A DNA stretch of 64,000 bases, taken from the NCBI GenBank assembly GCA_016722065.1, contig JADKGX010000002.1, forward strand, positions 558,001-622,000, written 5' to 3'. The notes beneath the pieces were generated by a model. It was not told the DNA's origin, did no database searches, and saw only the letters and a program-made list of their open reading frames with translations. Shown here piece after piece: positions 43,458 to 52,193 of this stretch (its first letter is position 1; every line of letters starts with the position of its first letter). Both the position numbers and the translations under genes were made by a program. This stretch comes from Planctomycetota bacterium (GTDB lineage: Bacteria; Planctomycetota; UBA8742; UBA2392).

Positions 43458-44570
43458 TTAGAAGAAGTAAGCCGCGCCGAAACCAAGCGTGAAGGTCATG
43501 TTTGGAAAGCCGTCCGAGGACCACAGCGCGTCGCCCACGTAGCCTGCCGCAAAGAACTTCACATTCAACGGAATGCTGACGGTGGTCGAAATCCAGAACC
43601 GCCAGTTGTTGATCAAGCCACCAGAGCGCGAAACAAAAATCGGGGTCAGGTTGACCGTCAAACCCAGGTTGAACAGGAACGAGGGAATGAAGTCCTGGCG
43701 GCGAATGGCGATGCCGTCATAGTCAGGCACACCGTCGTTGTTTTGGTCTTCCTGGCTCTTGGAATAGAAGCCCAGGTCGAAGTTGTCGTTCAGCACGTCG
43801 CGGCCGGCCGTCGGGCTGGTCGGGTTCGTGTCAACAAGGCCGGCGTCCACGCCCATGTGGTAATTCGTTTCCAGATAGGCAAAGGGCGAAAGCGACAGCA
43901 GGTCTTCGGCACCCGAGATAGGAATCGGGATGTCCGCACCCAGGCCGACTTCCAGGCCCACGCTGGCAAAGCCGTTCAAGTCGCCAAAGTCGCCCATCAT
44001 CAGGCTGACCTTGGGGCCGATCAACAGTTCCAGGCCCCAGCTTTCGCGGGTCCGGCGGCCGTCGGTTTCAATGAACTCGCTTTTGTACAGGTTGATCGTG
44101 AAGTCGAATCCCAGGTAAAGCAGCGTCACGCTTTCCTGGGCGCCGGTGAACACGGGGTCTGTGCCGGGCGTAATCACGAAGTTCTTCTGGTCGCCGATCT
44201 TCGACGCGCCGGAAGTACTCAGGCTGATGTTGTGAAACTCAAGCCCGAAGTCGGTGCCGATGACGTCGTTGTCTGAACCCACCTGAAAGCTGAGCTTGCC
44301 GCCGAAAGCAAAGCGCGACGAAGTCTGGTGGAATCGACGACGGAAGACAGCCTCCAGCGTTCCGCCAATGGTCTGTGAGCCCGGACCCTCGCGGTGGAGT
44401 TCCCCACCAAACGAAGAACCAATGCCCAGCTGAAACCCGACACCGCCCGTGGCGTACTTGCCCTCGTGGGTGTTCGGATTAATGACCTGAGGAAAGCGCT
44501 GTGCGCTGACGACCGCCGAAAAGACAGACGCCGTCGCCATCAGGGAGAAGGCGAGCCAAAGCTGGCGCAT
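43458..44570 (-). CDS. Probable outer-membrane beta-barrel protein
   Basis: The 370-residue product has a signal peptide (cut VSA|QRF after residue 23) and then alternating amphipathic strands (GGVGFQLGIGSSFGGEL, VTLLYLGFDFTINLY, FASVGLEVGLGADI). It ends in an aromatic residue, MTFTLGFGAAYFF, the usual signal for outer-membrane insertion by Bam. A short EDQNNDGVPDYDG loop may bind calcium. The protein implies a diderm envelope. ATG follows AGGAGC by about 10 bases. Transport or adhesion function cannot be told. Confidence 0.7.
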   Translation of the reverse strand: MRQLWLAFSLMATASVFSAVVSAQRFPQVINPNTHEGKYATGGVGFQLGIGSSFGGELHREGPGSQTIGGTLEAVFRRRFHQTSSRFAFGGKLSFQVGSDNDVIGTDFGLEFHNISLSTSGASKIGDQKNFVITPGTDPVFTGAQESVTLLYLGFDFTINLYKSEFIETDGRRTRESWGLELLIGPKVSLMMGDFGDLNGFASVGLEVGLGADIPIPISGAEDLLSLSPFAYLETNYHMGVDAGLVDTNPTSPTAGRDVLNDNFDLGFYSKSQEDQNNDGVPDYDGIAIRRQDFIPSFLFNLGLTVNLTPIFVSRSGGLINNWRFWISTTVSIPLNVKFFAAGYVGDALWSSDGFPNMTFTLGFGAAYFF

Positions 44571-44715
44571 GCCGGAAGCTCCTGCTCAACAAGCGCAGAA
44601 TGCAAACCCGCGGCCGGCGCGGGCACATCTGCAACTCGACTTCGGGGGGTGCGTGAAGATTCAAGCCGCACGGGGTCGCATTGTCAACCACCTTCGCGTC
44701 ACGCTTTCACAACAA

Positions 44716-44741
44716 AAGGGGCCCGGTTTCCCGGGCCCCTT
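44716..44741 (-). terminator. Terminator for the charged exported-protein gene
   Basis: A perfect 11-bp stem (AAGGGGCCCGG with CCGGGCCCCTT) and 4-base loop. The minus strand continues TTTTGTTG. Confidence 0.8.
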
Positions 44742-44772
44742 CAAACCTTGCTTTTCGTGACATTATGCGGGC

Positions 44773-45549
44773 TTAGTTGCCCATGCCGTCGTCGTCGCCA
44801 CCTTCGCCACCTTCGCCACCTTCTTCGCCACCCATGGGCATGGCTTTGCCCATTTCTTCGTCGTGGGCGGTCAATGCCTTCTTTTCAGCTTCTGTCGGGC
44901 CGGGTGACGTCTGGATCGCCTTGTTCATGCGTTCTACGTCTTTCTTGGCCTGGTCGATTTGTTCCATCTGCTTCTTGTAATCGGCCTCGTCCATCTCGCC
45001 CTTCATCTCTTCCAGCATCTTTTTGAAGCCGTCAATGTTCTCGACGGCGTTCTTGGCGATGTCCTCAAACTTGATCTTCATGTAGGTCGTCATTATGCGC
45101 AGGTGCTTGCGCAGGTAGGCATCGGCGTCTACGCCCTTTTCCTTGCACCAGGCCACCCACTTCTCGTTCTTGACCAGGTACTCAAAGGCTTCCTTCAGGT
45201 TCGCGTCGCTCTTCTTTTTGAACTCCGCGTCGGCATCAGTCAGCTTTTTGATCTCTTCGTGGTGCTTGATGAAGTTCTTGACGTCGTCTTCGTTGAACTC
45301 GGTCTTGCCCGTCACCGCGTCCAGATTCTTGAAGAGCTTTTCCATCTTGTCGGCCTGGTTCTCTTCGGCCTTGGGCTCTTCCTTTGGCTCTTCTTTTGGT
45401 TCTTCCTTGCCAGCAGGTGGCTTTTCGTCGCCGGCCTTGGGCTTCTCTTCGCCACCCTTGGGCTGGCCCATCTGGGCCGTCAAGGCTGGCGCAAAGAAGC
45501 TAACCGCCCCGGCAGCAACCAGGGCAACCAACAACTGAGTCGTCTTCAT
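44773..45549 (-). CDS. Charged, low-complexity exported protein
   Basis: The 258-residue product has a signal peptide (cut LTA|QMG after residue 25). A Lys/Glu/Pro repeat (EEPKEEPKEEPK) follows, then a mainly helical acidic/basic region and a Gly/Glu/Asp-rich tail (GGEEGGEGGEGGDDDG) encoded by near-identical 9-base units at 44800-44835. No family is recognised. The tail and repeats suggest a flexible periplasmic or extracellular protein, possibly metal-binding. The ATG is preceded by GGAGAATTGA. It is monocistronic, between its own terminator and a promoter region shared with bioA. Confidence 0.65.
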   Translation of the reverse strand: MKTTQLLVALVAAGAVSFFAPALTAQMGQPKGGEEKPKAGDEKPPAGKEEPKEEPKEEPKAEENQADKMEKLFKNLDAVTGKTEFNEDDVKNFIKHHEEIKKLTDADAEFKKKSDANLKEAFEYLVKNEKWVAWCKEKGVDADAYLRKHLRIMTTYMKIKFEDIAKNAVENIDGFKKMLEEMKGEMDEADYKKQMEQIDQAKKDVERMNKAIQTSPGPTEAEKKALTAHDEEMGKAMPMGGEEGGEGGEGGDDDGMGN

Positions 45550-45807
45550 TCAATTCTCCGATAGGATGCCCAATGCTGGGCTTTTCTGGCCCCACACAGT
45601 TACGAATGGGGCCCCAAAGAATAGCACGCCAAACTTCCGGCACCATAGGCCCCATGCGACAGGATGCTATGTAAGTGCGTAACTACTTTGCTAGAAACTG
45701 GTTATGGTGCTATCGCAAACCGCGGTCCGGCCCTGCACCTATGACCTTGCCTTGCTTTGACAGGGCGTATTCACTAAACCAATGACCCCCGGTTGTGGAA
45801 AACTGAC

Positions 45808-47223
45808 GTGAGCGACAATCGGATCAGCAGCCGCAATGTGGCCCTGCGCGACTTTCCGCGTCTTGCGGAAATCGATCGCACAAATCTGTGGCACCCCTAC
45901 ACCCAGATGCGCGAATACGCGCAGCAGGACCCCATCATCATTGAGCGCGGCGAAGGGCCGTACCTATATGACATTCGCCGGCGCCGCTTTCTGGACGCCT
46001 TTGGTTCCATGTGGTGCAGCGTCTGGGGCCATAACCATCCCGAAATCGTCAAGGCCATCCAAACCCAGGCCGCAACCCTTTGCCACAGCAGCCTGTTTTC
46101 CGTCAGTCACCTGGGCGCCGTGGAACTGTCGCACCAGATTGTGGAAGCGATCCGCGAGGACTTTCGCTTCGCCGACGACCCCACAACCCTGAACCACGTT
46201 TTTTTCAGCGACAACGGCAGCACAGCCGTCGAAGTCGCCATGAAGATGGCCCTGCAGTACCAGAACCAGATCGGCCAGATCGCGCGTACGCATTTCCTGA
46301 CTTTCTATGACGGCTACCACGGCGACACTTTTGGCGCCATGAGTGCCAGCTCGATTGATGTGTTCCGCCAGAAGTTCGCGCCGTCGCTGTTCAAGGTCAC
46401 CAACCAGTCCTACCCAATGCAGGTTGACCCGGACGAAAAGCCCGACAACTGGCGCATGGCCGACCGCAACCTCGAGGCCACAATGGCGGGCATGAGCAAC
46501 AAGCTTGCCGCAGTGATCATTGAGCCCGTGGTGCAGGGCGCGTCTGGTATGCGCCCGCTGTGTGAGGACTACCTCGGACGCATCAAAAAGTACTGCCGCG
46601 AGTACGGCATCCTGTTGATCACGGATGAAGTGTTCACGGGCTTCTGCCGCACCGGCCCGATGATTGCCAGCAGCACGGAAATGGTTGAACCCGACATCAT
46701 CTGCCTGGGCAAGGGCATCACCGGCGGCGAGTTGCCCATGGGCGTGACGGTAGCCTCGGACCAGGTCTGGCAGGCCTTTCAGGGCGAGTGGACAGAGTTG
46801 CGGCATTTTCTGCACGGGCACACCTTCAGTGGCAACCCGCTGGCCTGTGCTGCGGCCAGCCGCAACCTGCAGATGATCAATGAGTACAAGCTGAAGGAAA
46901 ACGTCAAGGCGCGCTCGCGCGAGTTCAACTATGCCCTGCGGCGCGAAGTGGCAAAACACCCGCGCGTGGGCGCCATTCGCCAGCGCGGGCTGGCGATTGG
47001 CATTCCGATCAAAGATGCCAAGGGCGCCGAAGATGCAGGTTACCTGGCCCGGGCTGACGCCAACCGGGTGTGCGCCTCAGCCCTGGCCAACCACCGCGTG
47101 ATCTTGCGACCGCTGGGCAATGTGATCACGATTGTGCCGCCCCTGGCGATTGAGACGGAGCATATTGAAGAGATCGTTCACGCGCTGGAAGACAGCCTGA
47201 AAGTGCTGGACCCTAAATCCTAG
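45808..47223 (+). CDS. bioA: Adenosylmethionine-8-amino-7-oxononanoate aminotransferase
   Basis: The 471-residue class III PLP aminotransferase makes 7,8-diaminononanoate from KAPA with SAM as amino donor in biotin synthesis. BioA features are NLWHPYTQM, GSMWCSVWGHNHP, FSDNGSTAVEVAMKMA, FYDGYHGDTFGAM, IIEPVVQGASGM, ITDEVFTGFCRTG (PLP-binding D273) and CLGKGITGG (Schiff-base K302). GTG 45808 starts the homologous part; TTG 45793 is an alternative. TTGACA at 45757-45762 is a perfect -35, but the -10 is poor. No other bio gene is in the window. A confident family call; BioA rather than a related aminotransferase is very likely. Confidence 0.88.
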   Translation: MSDNRISSRNVALRDFPRLAEIDRTNLWHPYTQMREYAQQDPIIIERGEGPYLYDIRRRRFLDAFGSMWCSVWGHNHPEIVKAIQTQAATLCHSSLFSVSHLGAVELSHQIVEAIREDFRFADDPTTLNHVFFSDNGSTAVEVAMKMALQYQNQIGQIARTHFLTFYDGYHGDTFGAMSASSIDVFRQKFAPSLFKVTNQSYPMQVDPDEKPDNWRMADRNLEATMAGMSNKLAAVIIEPVVQGASGMRPLCEDYLGRIKKYCREYGILLITDEVFTGFCRTGPMIASSTEMVEPDIICLGKGITGGELPMGVTVASDQVWQAFQGEWTELRHFLHGHTFSGNPLACAAASRNLQMINEYKLKENVKARSREFNYALRREVAKHPRVGAIRQRGLAIGIPIKDAKGAEDAGYLARADANRVCASALANHRVILRPLGNVITIVPPLAIETEHIEEIVHALEDSLKVLDPKS

Positions 47224-47527
47224 CCTGGGTGGCTGGGTTGCGGGCAATGGCACGCTGGTTGCCCCCGACAACACGACTGCTACAAAGCGATTTCTTGCCG
47301 CATGCGCCCGCACCTGATACTCGTATAGCATCATGCCCGCGCCCGCAGAACCTTGCCCAGCACGGGCGCCCCTTGAGGGGGGTGCCCTGCAATCCGGAAA
47401 CTCCAGATTGCCGATCTGCGAAGACACTTCGCCTGCGGGGGCTGTTGCGTTTCTCAAGTTGGGGAAGGCGGTTTATCATGGTGGTATCGGGTGCAGCGTA
47501 GCGCCCACACCAGGCCGGAGCCCTTCC
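47224..47527. other. Intergenic region between bioA and the pseudopilin gene
   Basis: No gene seen. GGGCGCCCC and GGGGTGCCC, around 47363-47388, can form an imperfect stem with no T-run. TATCAT at 47474-47479 is a possible -10 with no good -35. Confidence 0.3.
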
Positions 47528-48175
47528 ATGTCTTCCCGCGTAAGCCGCACTGGTTTTACCCTTGTGGAGTTGATGGTCGTAATCGCGATTCTTGGCCTGC
47601 TGGCCAGCGTGCTAGCCACCAGCGTGGTTTCGAAGATGAAGCACGCCACCCATGAACTGGACAAAAAAACACTGCAAGACCTGTACAACCACCTGCAGAT
47701 GAGCGCCGCCATGGACCAGAAGGCCAAGGCGATGATGGTGCGCGGAAGCCTTGCAGAAAAGCGCGGCCGGGAGTTCTTTGAGGGCTGCTTCAAGGAAAAG
47801 CTGTTCGACACCGACATGCTGGGCAAAATGATCAGCCACGCCGGCAATGACGTTGCACCGGACAGCCACTGGCTGGACGACCCCAACGCCACGCTGCCTG
47901 ATTTTTCATGCAGCTGGGCCGCACCGCAGGGCAATGAATGCCTGATTCTGATGACCCGCAGGGGCAGTTCGCGCCGCGTGGTGCTGTGTGCCAACAGCCG
48001 CAACTGGCTCAACTTTGATGACGAAGTGATTGTGATGTGGTCTGACGCCGACACTGCCAGCTACATCACGACCGAGGAATGCGTGGCTTGGGGCTACGAC
48101 ATTTCCAAAGAACAGTGGTTGAATCCCGCCGAGTTACTGGGCCAGGTGAAGCCCTTTGACGGCGTGTGGGACTGA
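47528..48175 (+). CDS. Type IV pilin-like (pseudopilin) protein
   Basis: The 215-residue product has a class III (prepilin) signal: a short basic leader, cleavage after Gly9 (RTG|FTLVE), Glu at mature position 5, then a hydrophobic helix (LMVVIAILGLLASVLATSVV). The remaining ~180 residues are a globular head not matched to a known family (SCSWAAPQGNECLILMTRRGSS, YDISKEQWLNPAE). It would be processed by a PilD-type peptidase and join a pseudopilus or type IV pilus-like assembly. ATG follows GGAG by 9 bases. No other pilus or type II secretion gene is next to it. Confidence 0.85.
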   Translation: MSSRVSRTGFTLVELMVVIAILGLLASVLATSVVSKMKHATHELDKKTLQDLYNHLQMSAAMDQKAKAMMVRGSLAEKRGREFFEGCFKEKLFDTDMLGKMISHAGNDVAPDSHWLDDPNATLPDFSCSWAAPQGNECLILMTRRGSSRRVVLCANSRNWLNFDDEVIVMWSDADTASYITTEECVAWGYDISKEQWLNPAELLGQVKPFDGVWD

Positions 48176-48190
48176 TCAGCCAGTGCCAGA

Positions 48191-48536
48191 CATCGCACGG
48201 GACGGCGAATCCCGCACGATGAGCAAATGGCTTGGGGACCCGAGCCCGCCCGACTGCCCGCGGATTTCCCGCGAGATGCCGGGCTGGTTCGAACCCGCAG
48301 GCCGGGATGAAAGGGGCGCGCGCCCCACCCGGTCGGGGAAGGAGGATAAGCTTATGCAGCCGAGGCGCCGGGAGTAACAGCCGCGGAGATCCGCGATGCT
48401 GCCCGGGGCCGAAGCGCGCAAAACCTATTCAAAAAATGGGTATCCGACACGACCGGTCTTTGAAGGGTGTGGCTCCGTCACGATGCAAGCGCGCCGACGG
48501 AATTGAGCCGCCCGACAGGGGCCGGTCCACTTTTTT
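48191..48536 (+). ncRNA. Candidate structured non-coding RNA of unknown class
   Basis: At least six stems follow one another. 48191-48221: CATCG/CGATG plus CGGGA/TCCCG around a CA/CA internal loop. 48229-48246: GGCTTGG/CCGAGCC with a GGAC loop. 48248-48284: GCCCG/CGGGC enclosing CGCGG/CCGCG. 48300-48334: 7 bp enclosing GGGGC/GCCCC. 48364-48410: a long multi-helix arm. 48423-48441: ACCTATT/AATGGGT. GACCGG (48451-48456) can then pair with CCGGTC (48522-48527), just before T6 at 48531-48536. Translations of the region are not protein-like. I checked by eye for RNase P, tmRNA, SRP RNA, tRNA and common riboswitch motifs and saw none. The strand is inferred from the T-run. Confidence 0.4.
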
Positions 48537-48717
48537 CGCTGCGCCTCCCCCAGATTCAATCATTCCAGTGCTCTTGCACCCCGACCAGCACACCGCTAGA
48601 CTTGGGGCACCCCCCACAAGAAGTGTCGCAAGTAAAATCGCATCATCCTGTGTCCGTGCAAAGTTGCTTTGGGGGCCGGGCACAAACCCCTGCACTACGC
48701 CCTGCCAAGAGGTTTCG

Positions 48718-49383
48718 ATGCGTCGTGTTGCTTTCGTATCCGTAATGCTGGCCCTGATGGCAGCCTTGACTGCTTGCGGCGACTATGCCAACTCCGTCAA
48801 GAGCGACATTTCTGTGCCGGCCTCAAATGGCCCGAACCCGGGCAATTTGCCCAATCCGAACACTGTCCCCAAGCCGCTGACCCCGCAGGGTTATGCAAGC
48901 AGCTTGAGCCCGGTGACAATCGAAGAAGTCATGCTGGATCCGGTGGGCCCCAACTCCGGCCTGCAATACGTTGAACTTTACAACGCAAGCTCCAGTCCTG
49001 CCGATCTTGGCGGCTGGGTCCTTTCCAGTGGGGCGGACAACTACACCTTTCCGTATGGCTTCACGGTTGCAGCCGGTGATCGCGTGCTGGTGCACCTGTT
49101 TGCCGCTGGTACGGAAACAGCCAACCAGCGCTACGCGCCTTCGTTTGGCGAACTGGATGCCGTGCAGGGCTCGCTGGCCCTGTTGCGCGGCGGCGTAGAT
49201 GTTGTCGACTATGTTCAGTGGGGCAACCCGGGTCACGCCTTTGAAAGTGCGGCGGCGTCCGTGAGTGAATGGGTCGCTGGTGATTACGTTCTGGCGCCCA
49301 TTGAAGGGCACTCGTTGAACTACACGGGCTTGGCCAATGATTCCTCGGCCTGGTTTGAGTGGTACGCGTCTCCGGGCAACTAG
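48718..49383 (+). CDS. Lamin-tail-domain lipoprotein
   Basis: The 221-residue lipoprotein has lipobox LTAC with Cys at 20. A Pro/Asn-rich linker (NGPNPGNLPNPNTVPKP) leads to a lamin-tail (LTD) immunoglobulin-like domain: VTIEEVMLDPVGPNSGLQYVELYNASSSPADLGGW, then LALLRGGVDVVDYVQWG and a C-terminal WFEWYASPGN. LTD modules in bacterial surface proteins are thought to be adhesive or DNA-related. ATG 48718 follows AGAGG by about 7 bases. The frame is open far upstream, but that part is not protein-like and overlaps the structured RNA candidate. A strong terminator follows. Confidence 0.8.
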   Translation: MRRVAFVSVMLALMAALTACGDYANSVKSDISVPASNGPNPGNLPNPNTVPKPLTPQGYASSLSPVTIEEVMLDPVGPNSGLQYVELYNASSSPADLGGWVLSSGADNYTFPYGFTVAAGDRVLVHLFAAGTETANQRYAPSFGELDAVQGSLALLRGGVDVVDYVQWGNPGHAFESAAASVSEWVAGDYVLAPIEGHSLNYTGLANDSSAWFEWYASPGN

Positions 49384-49401
49384 TGTTTCCTATCGCACTT
49401 G

Positions 49402-49433
49402 AAAACCCGGCCCCTGTGGGCCGGGTTTTTCTT
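49402..49433 (+). terminator. Strong terminator after the lamin-tail lipoprotein gene
   Basis: A perfect 12-bp stem (AAAACCCGGCCC with GGGCCGGGTTTT), CTGT loop and TTTTTCTTT tail. Confidence 0.92.
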
Positions 49434-49525
49434 TGCGGGGTTACAGCTGCCAGTCGCTGGTTTTGCCCAAGAATCCCGGACCTGACTGCCGATCAAGGGG
49501 ACGAGTGTCCCACCCTGGAAGGCCC

Positions 49526-50734
49526 GTGTCCAAATCACTGCGCAACGCTTACCTGCTGAATGTCCTTGCGCTGCTTGGCATTGGCGTGGTGATGGTTTTC
49601 AGCAGCAGCGCGATTCGCGTTCTGCCAGGCATGGAAGCAGACCCCTTTGTGTTCATCAAAAGACACCTGATGTTCCTCGGGCTGGGACTGGCGGCCATGG
49701 CTGTGCTGGCCCGCGTGGATTACGCAATCTGGCAGAAGCTGGCCAAGCCCCTGTACTTGCTGGGGCTCGTGCTGCTGGTGTTGACACTGATTCCTGGCAT
49801 TGGCACGGAATACAACGGGGCCCGGCGCTGGCTGCGTTTTGGCGGCATTGGTTTTCAACCCTCGGACTTTGCCAAGTTCGCCCTGCTGGTTGCTGCGGCC
49901 ACCTATGCGTCGGTTCGCAAGGACGAACTTGGAAGCATTCGTCGCGGGTTCATCCCGGCCTGCATCTTCGTGGGCATCTATGCCGTGCTGACCATGGCCC
50001 AGCCTGATTTCGGCACCAGCCTGTTTCTTGCCGCCAGCAGCTTTCTTGTGCTGATCTGTGGCGGGCTGCGCATGCGCCACCTGGTGTTGGTCGGAGCGCT
50101 GATGCTGCCGGTGGCCAGCCTGGTCATGTACTCCAAGTTTGAACATGTCCAGACGCGCATCATGGTGTTTCTCAATCCTCAAGCCGATCCGCGTGGCAAG
50201 GGCCACCAGGTCAACCAGTCTTTGATCGCCATTGGCGCTGGCGGCATGGAAGGCCAGGGCCTGGGCAACTCCACGCAGAAGCTTTACTACCTGCCGGAAC
50301 AAGAGACGGACTTCATCTTTGCCGTGCTGGCCGAAGAAACGGGCTTTGTCGGCAGTGTCGTGACTCTGGCCCTTTTCGCATCGCTGATGCTGATTGGCGT
50401 TCAGGTGGCGCGCCGCGCACGCGACAGATTCGGCACCTTGGTGGCCACAGGCTTTACCGGCGCGGTAGGTTTGCAGGCCGCAATCAATGTTGCAGTTGTA
50501 ACCGCCAGTGTGCCGACAAAAGGCATTGGGCTGCCATTCATCAGCTTCGGCGGCAGTGCCTGCTTCTTTTACCTGTGTGGTGTCGGGCTTGTGCTTTCCG
50601 TGGCGCGACGTTGCGTTTCGGCCGAACAGGCAGAGCAACTGATCCGCAGCGAAGCGCAAGGCGCCCGTACCGCCCAGAGTGCTCATCTTAGTGCACGTGC
50701 CAGAAGGCTGGTCGCCGGGGTTTCCGGCGCCTGA
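49526..50734 (+). CDS. ftsW: Cell-division SEDS protein FtsW
   Basis: The 402-residue polytopic membrane protein polymerises septal peptidoglycan with FtsI. SEDS motifs are ARRWLRFGGIGFQPSDFAK, AQPDFGTSL, PEQETDFIFAVLAEETG and PTKGIGLPFISFGGSA. The 'PTKGIGLPF' form is the FtsW version, distinguishing it from RodA at 37542. GTG 49526 follows GGAAGG by 5 bases; the longer frame from 49433 overlaps a terminator. It opens the mur/fts cluster, but murG lies 298 bases on, with a small ORF between. Confidence 0.93.
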   Translation: MSKSLRNAYLLNVLALLGIGVVMVFSSSAIRVLPGMEADPFVFIKRHLMFLGLGLAAMAVLARVDYAIWQKLAKPLYLLGLVLLVLTLIPGIGTEYNGARRWLRFGGIGFQPSDFAKFALLVAAATYASVRKDELGSIRRGFIPACIFVGIYAVLTMAQPDFGTSLFLAASSFLVLICGGLRMRHLVLVGALMLPVASLVMYSKFEHVQTRIMVFLNPQADPRGKGHQVNQSLIAIGAGGMEGQGLGNSTQKLYYLPEQETDFIFAVLAEETGFVGSVVTLALFASLMLIGVQVARRARDRFGTLVATGFTGAVGLQAAINVAVVTASVPTKGIGLPFISFGGSACFFYLCGVGLVLSVARRCVSAEQAEQLIRSEAQGARTAQSAHLSARARRLVAGVSGA

Positions 50735-50750
50735 ACACCAGGGGACACCC

Positions 50751-50900
50751 ATGCGCCATCAAGCTCCCACAGATAAATCACGCACCGCGGCTTCGCGTCG
50801 TGCCTCGGGCCGCAATGCGGCACCCGCCGCACCGACGCAAGTGATTATCACGGGGCGTGCCTCGGGCCGTTGCCTGGCGCCTGAAAACAACGCGGCCTGA
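50751..50900 (+). CDS. Small ORF between ftsW and murG
   Basis: A 49-codon ORF starts 16 bases after the ftsW stop, with AGGGGA about 8 bases before its ATG. The product is basic and Ala-rich and contains RASGR twice. The two copies come from identical 14-base stretches (50799-50812 and 50856-50869), 57 bases apart and in frame. No family is recognised. It could be a small protein, a translated leader, or chance. About 130 bases without features separate it from murG. Confidence 0.35.
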   Translation: MRHQAPTDKSRTAASRRASGRNAAPAAPTQVIITGRASGRCLAPENNAA

Positions 50901-51032
50901 AGACTCACCTTTCCCGGTCGCCTGGGTTTGGCACTCCTGTTCCACCAACCCCGGCGCCCGTTGACCAAGCGTCGCGGCGCGTTCCGAACGCGTCCGTCCG
51001 TGAACGCCCGCGACGCGATTCAAAGGCTTGTC

Positions 51033-52175
51033 ATGACGCAGCCCAGGATAGCCATTGCAGGTGGAGGCACCGGAGGCCATATCGCGCCTGCGCTGGCCCT
51101 GGCCGAACAGTTTGCGCGCCTGTACGGCAAGCAAAGCGTTCACTTCCTTTGCAGCGGCAATGAACTGGAACGTGCCATGCTGGGCAACGCCGGGTTCGAT
51201 TTTACGTCTCTGCCGGTTTCACGCCCCAAGGGCACCATGCGCAGCAAGGCAACAACGGTCATCACCACGGCTCTGGCTGTGCCCATGGCGCGCTGGGCGC
51301 TCAAGAAGTTCGGCGCCAGCGGCCTGATCTGCGTTGGTGGCTATGCCTCCTTGCCAGGCGCCCTGGCGGCCAGTCTGTTGCGCCTGCCAGTCGTGGCCCT
51401 GGAGGCAAACGCCGTGCCGGGCAGGGTTACCCGCGCGGTTTCGCGCCTGGCTTGCGTGTGCTATGCGCACATGCCCCTGACACGCGGGCTGGAATGCCGT
51501 GTGGAGGTTCGCGGCAACCCGGTTCGGTCTGCGTTTTTGTCGCCGCCCGCGCCGGAGGACGCCCGCCGCGCGCTGGGTCTGGACCCGCGCCTTCCCACGC
51601 TGCTGGTCATGGGCGGAAGCCAGGGGGCCACGGCAATCAATGAAGTTGCACTGGCAGCGGCCAAGGCACTGGCCGCATGGCGCGACCGCATGAACCTGCT
51701 GCACATCACGGGCCCGCAAGATGCCGAACGCTCCGAAGCGATCTGGCGCCAGGCCCAGTTAAACTTTCGAGTCACTCCGTTTACGCACAATGCGGCCACC
51801 TGGATGGCAGCCAGCAGCCTTGCCCTGACGCGCTCTGGTGCCGGAACGATCAGCGAACTGCTGGTGTTGGGAGTGCCGATGCTGATGGTTCCGTTTCCGG
51901 CCGCGGCTGACGATCACCAGCGGGCTAATGCCCATTTTGTGGCCTCAGCGGGCGCTGGCGTAGTCGTGCCCCAGGAAACACTGGACCCCACCAGGCTTGC
52001 CGAACTGGTGCAGCGCTTGATGTTGAATGAACCTGCCCGCCTGGCCGGTCGTGAAGCCGCGCTGGCGGCTGCCAACCCGGGCGCTACCGCACATATTCTT
52101 GCGGGCTGTCTGGCCGAATTTGGCATCAGCGCGCCAGCCGCAAATGCCGATGGCAAGGAACGCGCAGCCGCGTAA
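51033..52175 (+). CDS. murG: UDP-GlcNAc:undecaprenyl-PP-MurNAc-pentapeptide GlcNAc transferase MurG
   Basis: The 380-residue GT28 enzyme converts lipid I to lipid II on the inner face of the membrane. Motifs are IAGGGTGGHIAPAL at the N terminus, FLCSGNELERAML, PVVALEANAVPGRV (the usual HEQN site reads LEANA), MGGSQGATAIN, and the UDP-GlcNAc site TRSGAGTISELLVLGVPMLMVPFP with HQRANA. ATG 51033 follows AAAGG by 8 bases; the longer frame from 50928 is rejected. murC starts 18 bases after its stop. A secure call. Confidence 0.95.
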   Translation: MTQPRIAIAGGGTGGHIAPALALAEQFARLYGKQSVHFLCSGNELERAMLGNAGFDFTSLPVSRPKGTMRSKATTVITTALAVPMARWALKKFGASGLICVGGYASLPGALAASLLRLPVVALEANAVPGRVTRAVSRLACVCYAHMPLTRGLECRVEVRGNPVRSAFLSPPAPEDARRALGLDPRLPTLLVMGGSQGATAINEVALAAAKALAAWRDRMNLLHITGPQDAERSEAIWRQAQLNFRVTPFTHNAATWMAASSLALTRSGAGTISELLVLGVPMLMVPFPAAADDHQRANAHFVASAGAGVVVPQETLDPTRLAELVQRLMLNEPARLAGREAALAAANPGATAHILAGCLAEFGISAPAANADGKERAAA

Positions 52176-52193
52176 GCGCAACCTGAGGCCACC

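Noticed and set aside
44800..44835. Tandem CACCTTCGC-type repeat that could be a CRISPR or VNTR.
   Set aside because: It simply encodes the Gly/Glu tail of the exported protein; there are no spacers and few copies.
47528..48175. The pseudopilin gene as the start of a type II secretion or pilus operon.
   Set aside because: Neither flank holds secretion, ATPase or further pilin genes; the next element downstream is non-coding.
48281..48306. GGTTCGAACCC looks like a tRNA or tmRNA T-loop.
   Set aside because: The flanking five bases cannot form a T-arm stem, no acceptor or anticodon arm fits, and the segment pairs better within the surrounding hairpins.
48232..48717. Open reading frame continuing upstream of the lamin-tail lipoprotein.
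   Set aside because: Composition is Arg/Pro/Gly-rich and not protein-like. The lipoprotein signal peptide begins at 48718, and the region has strong RNA-type stems.
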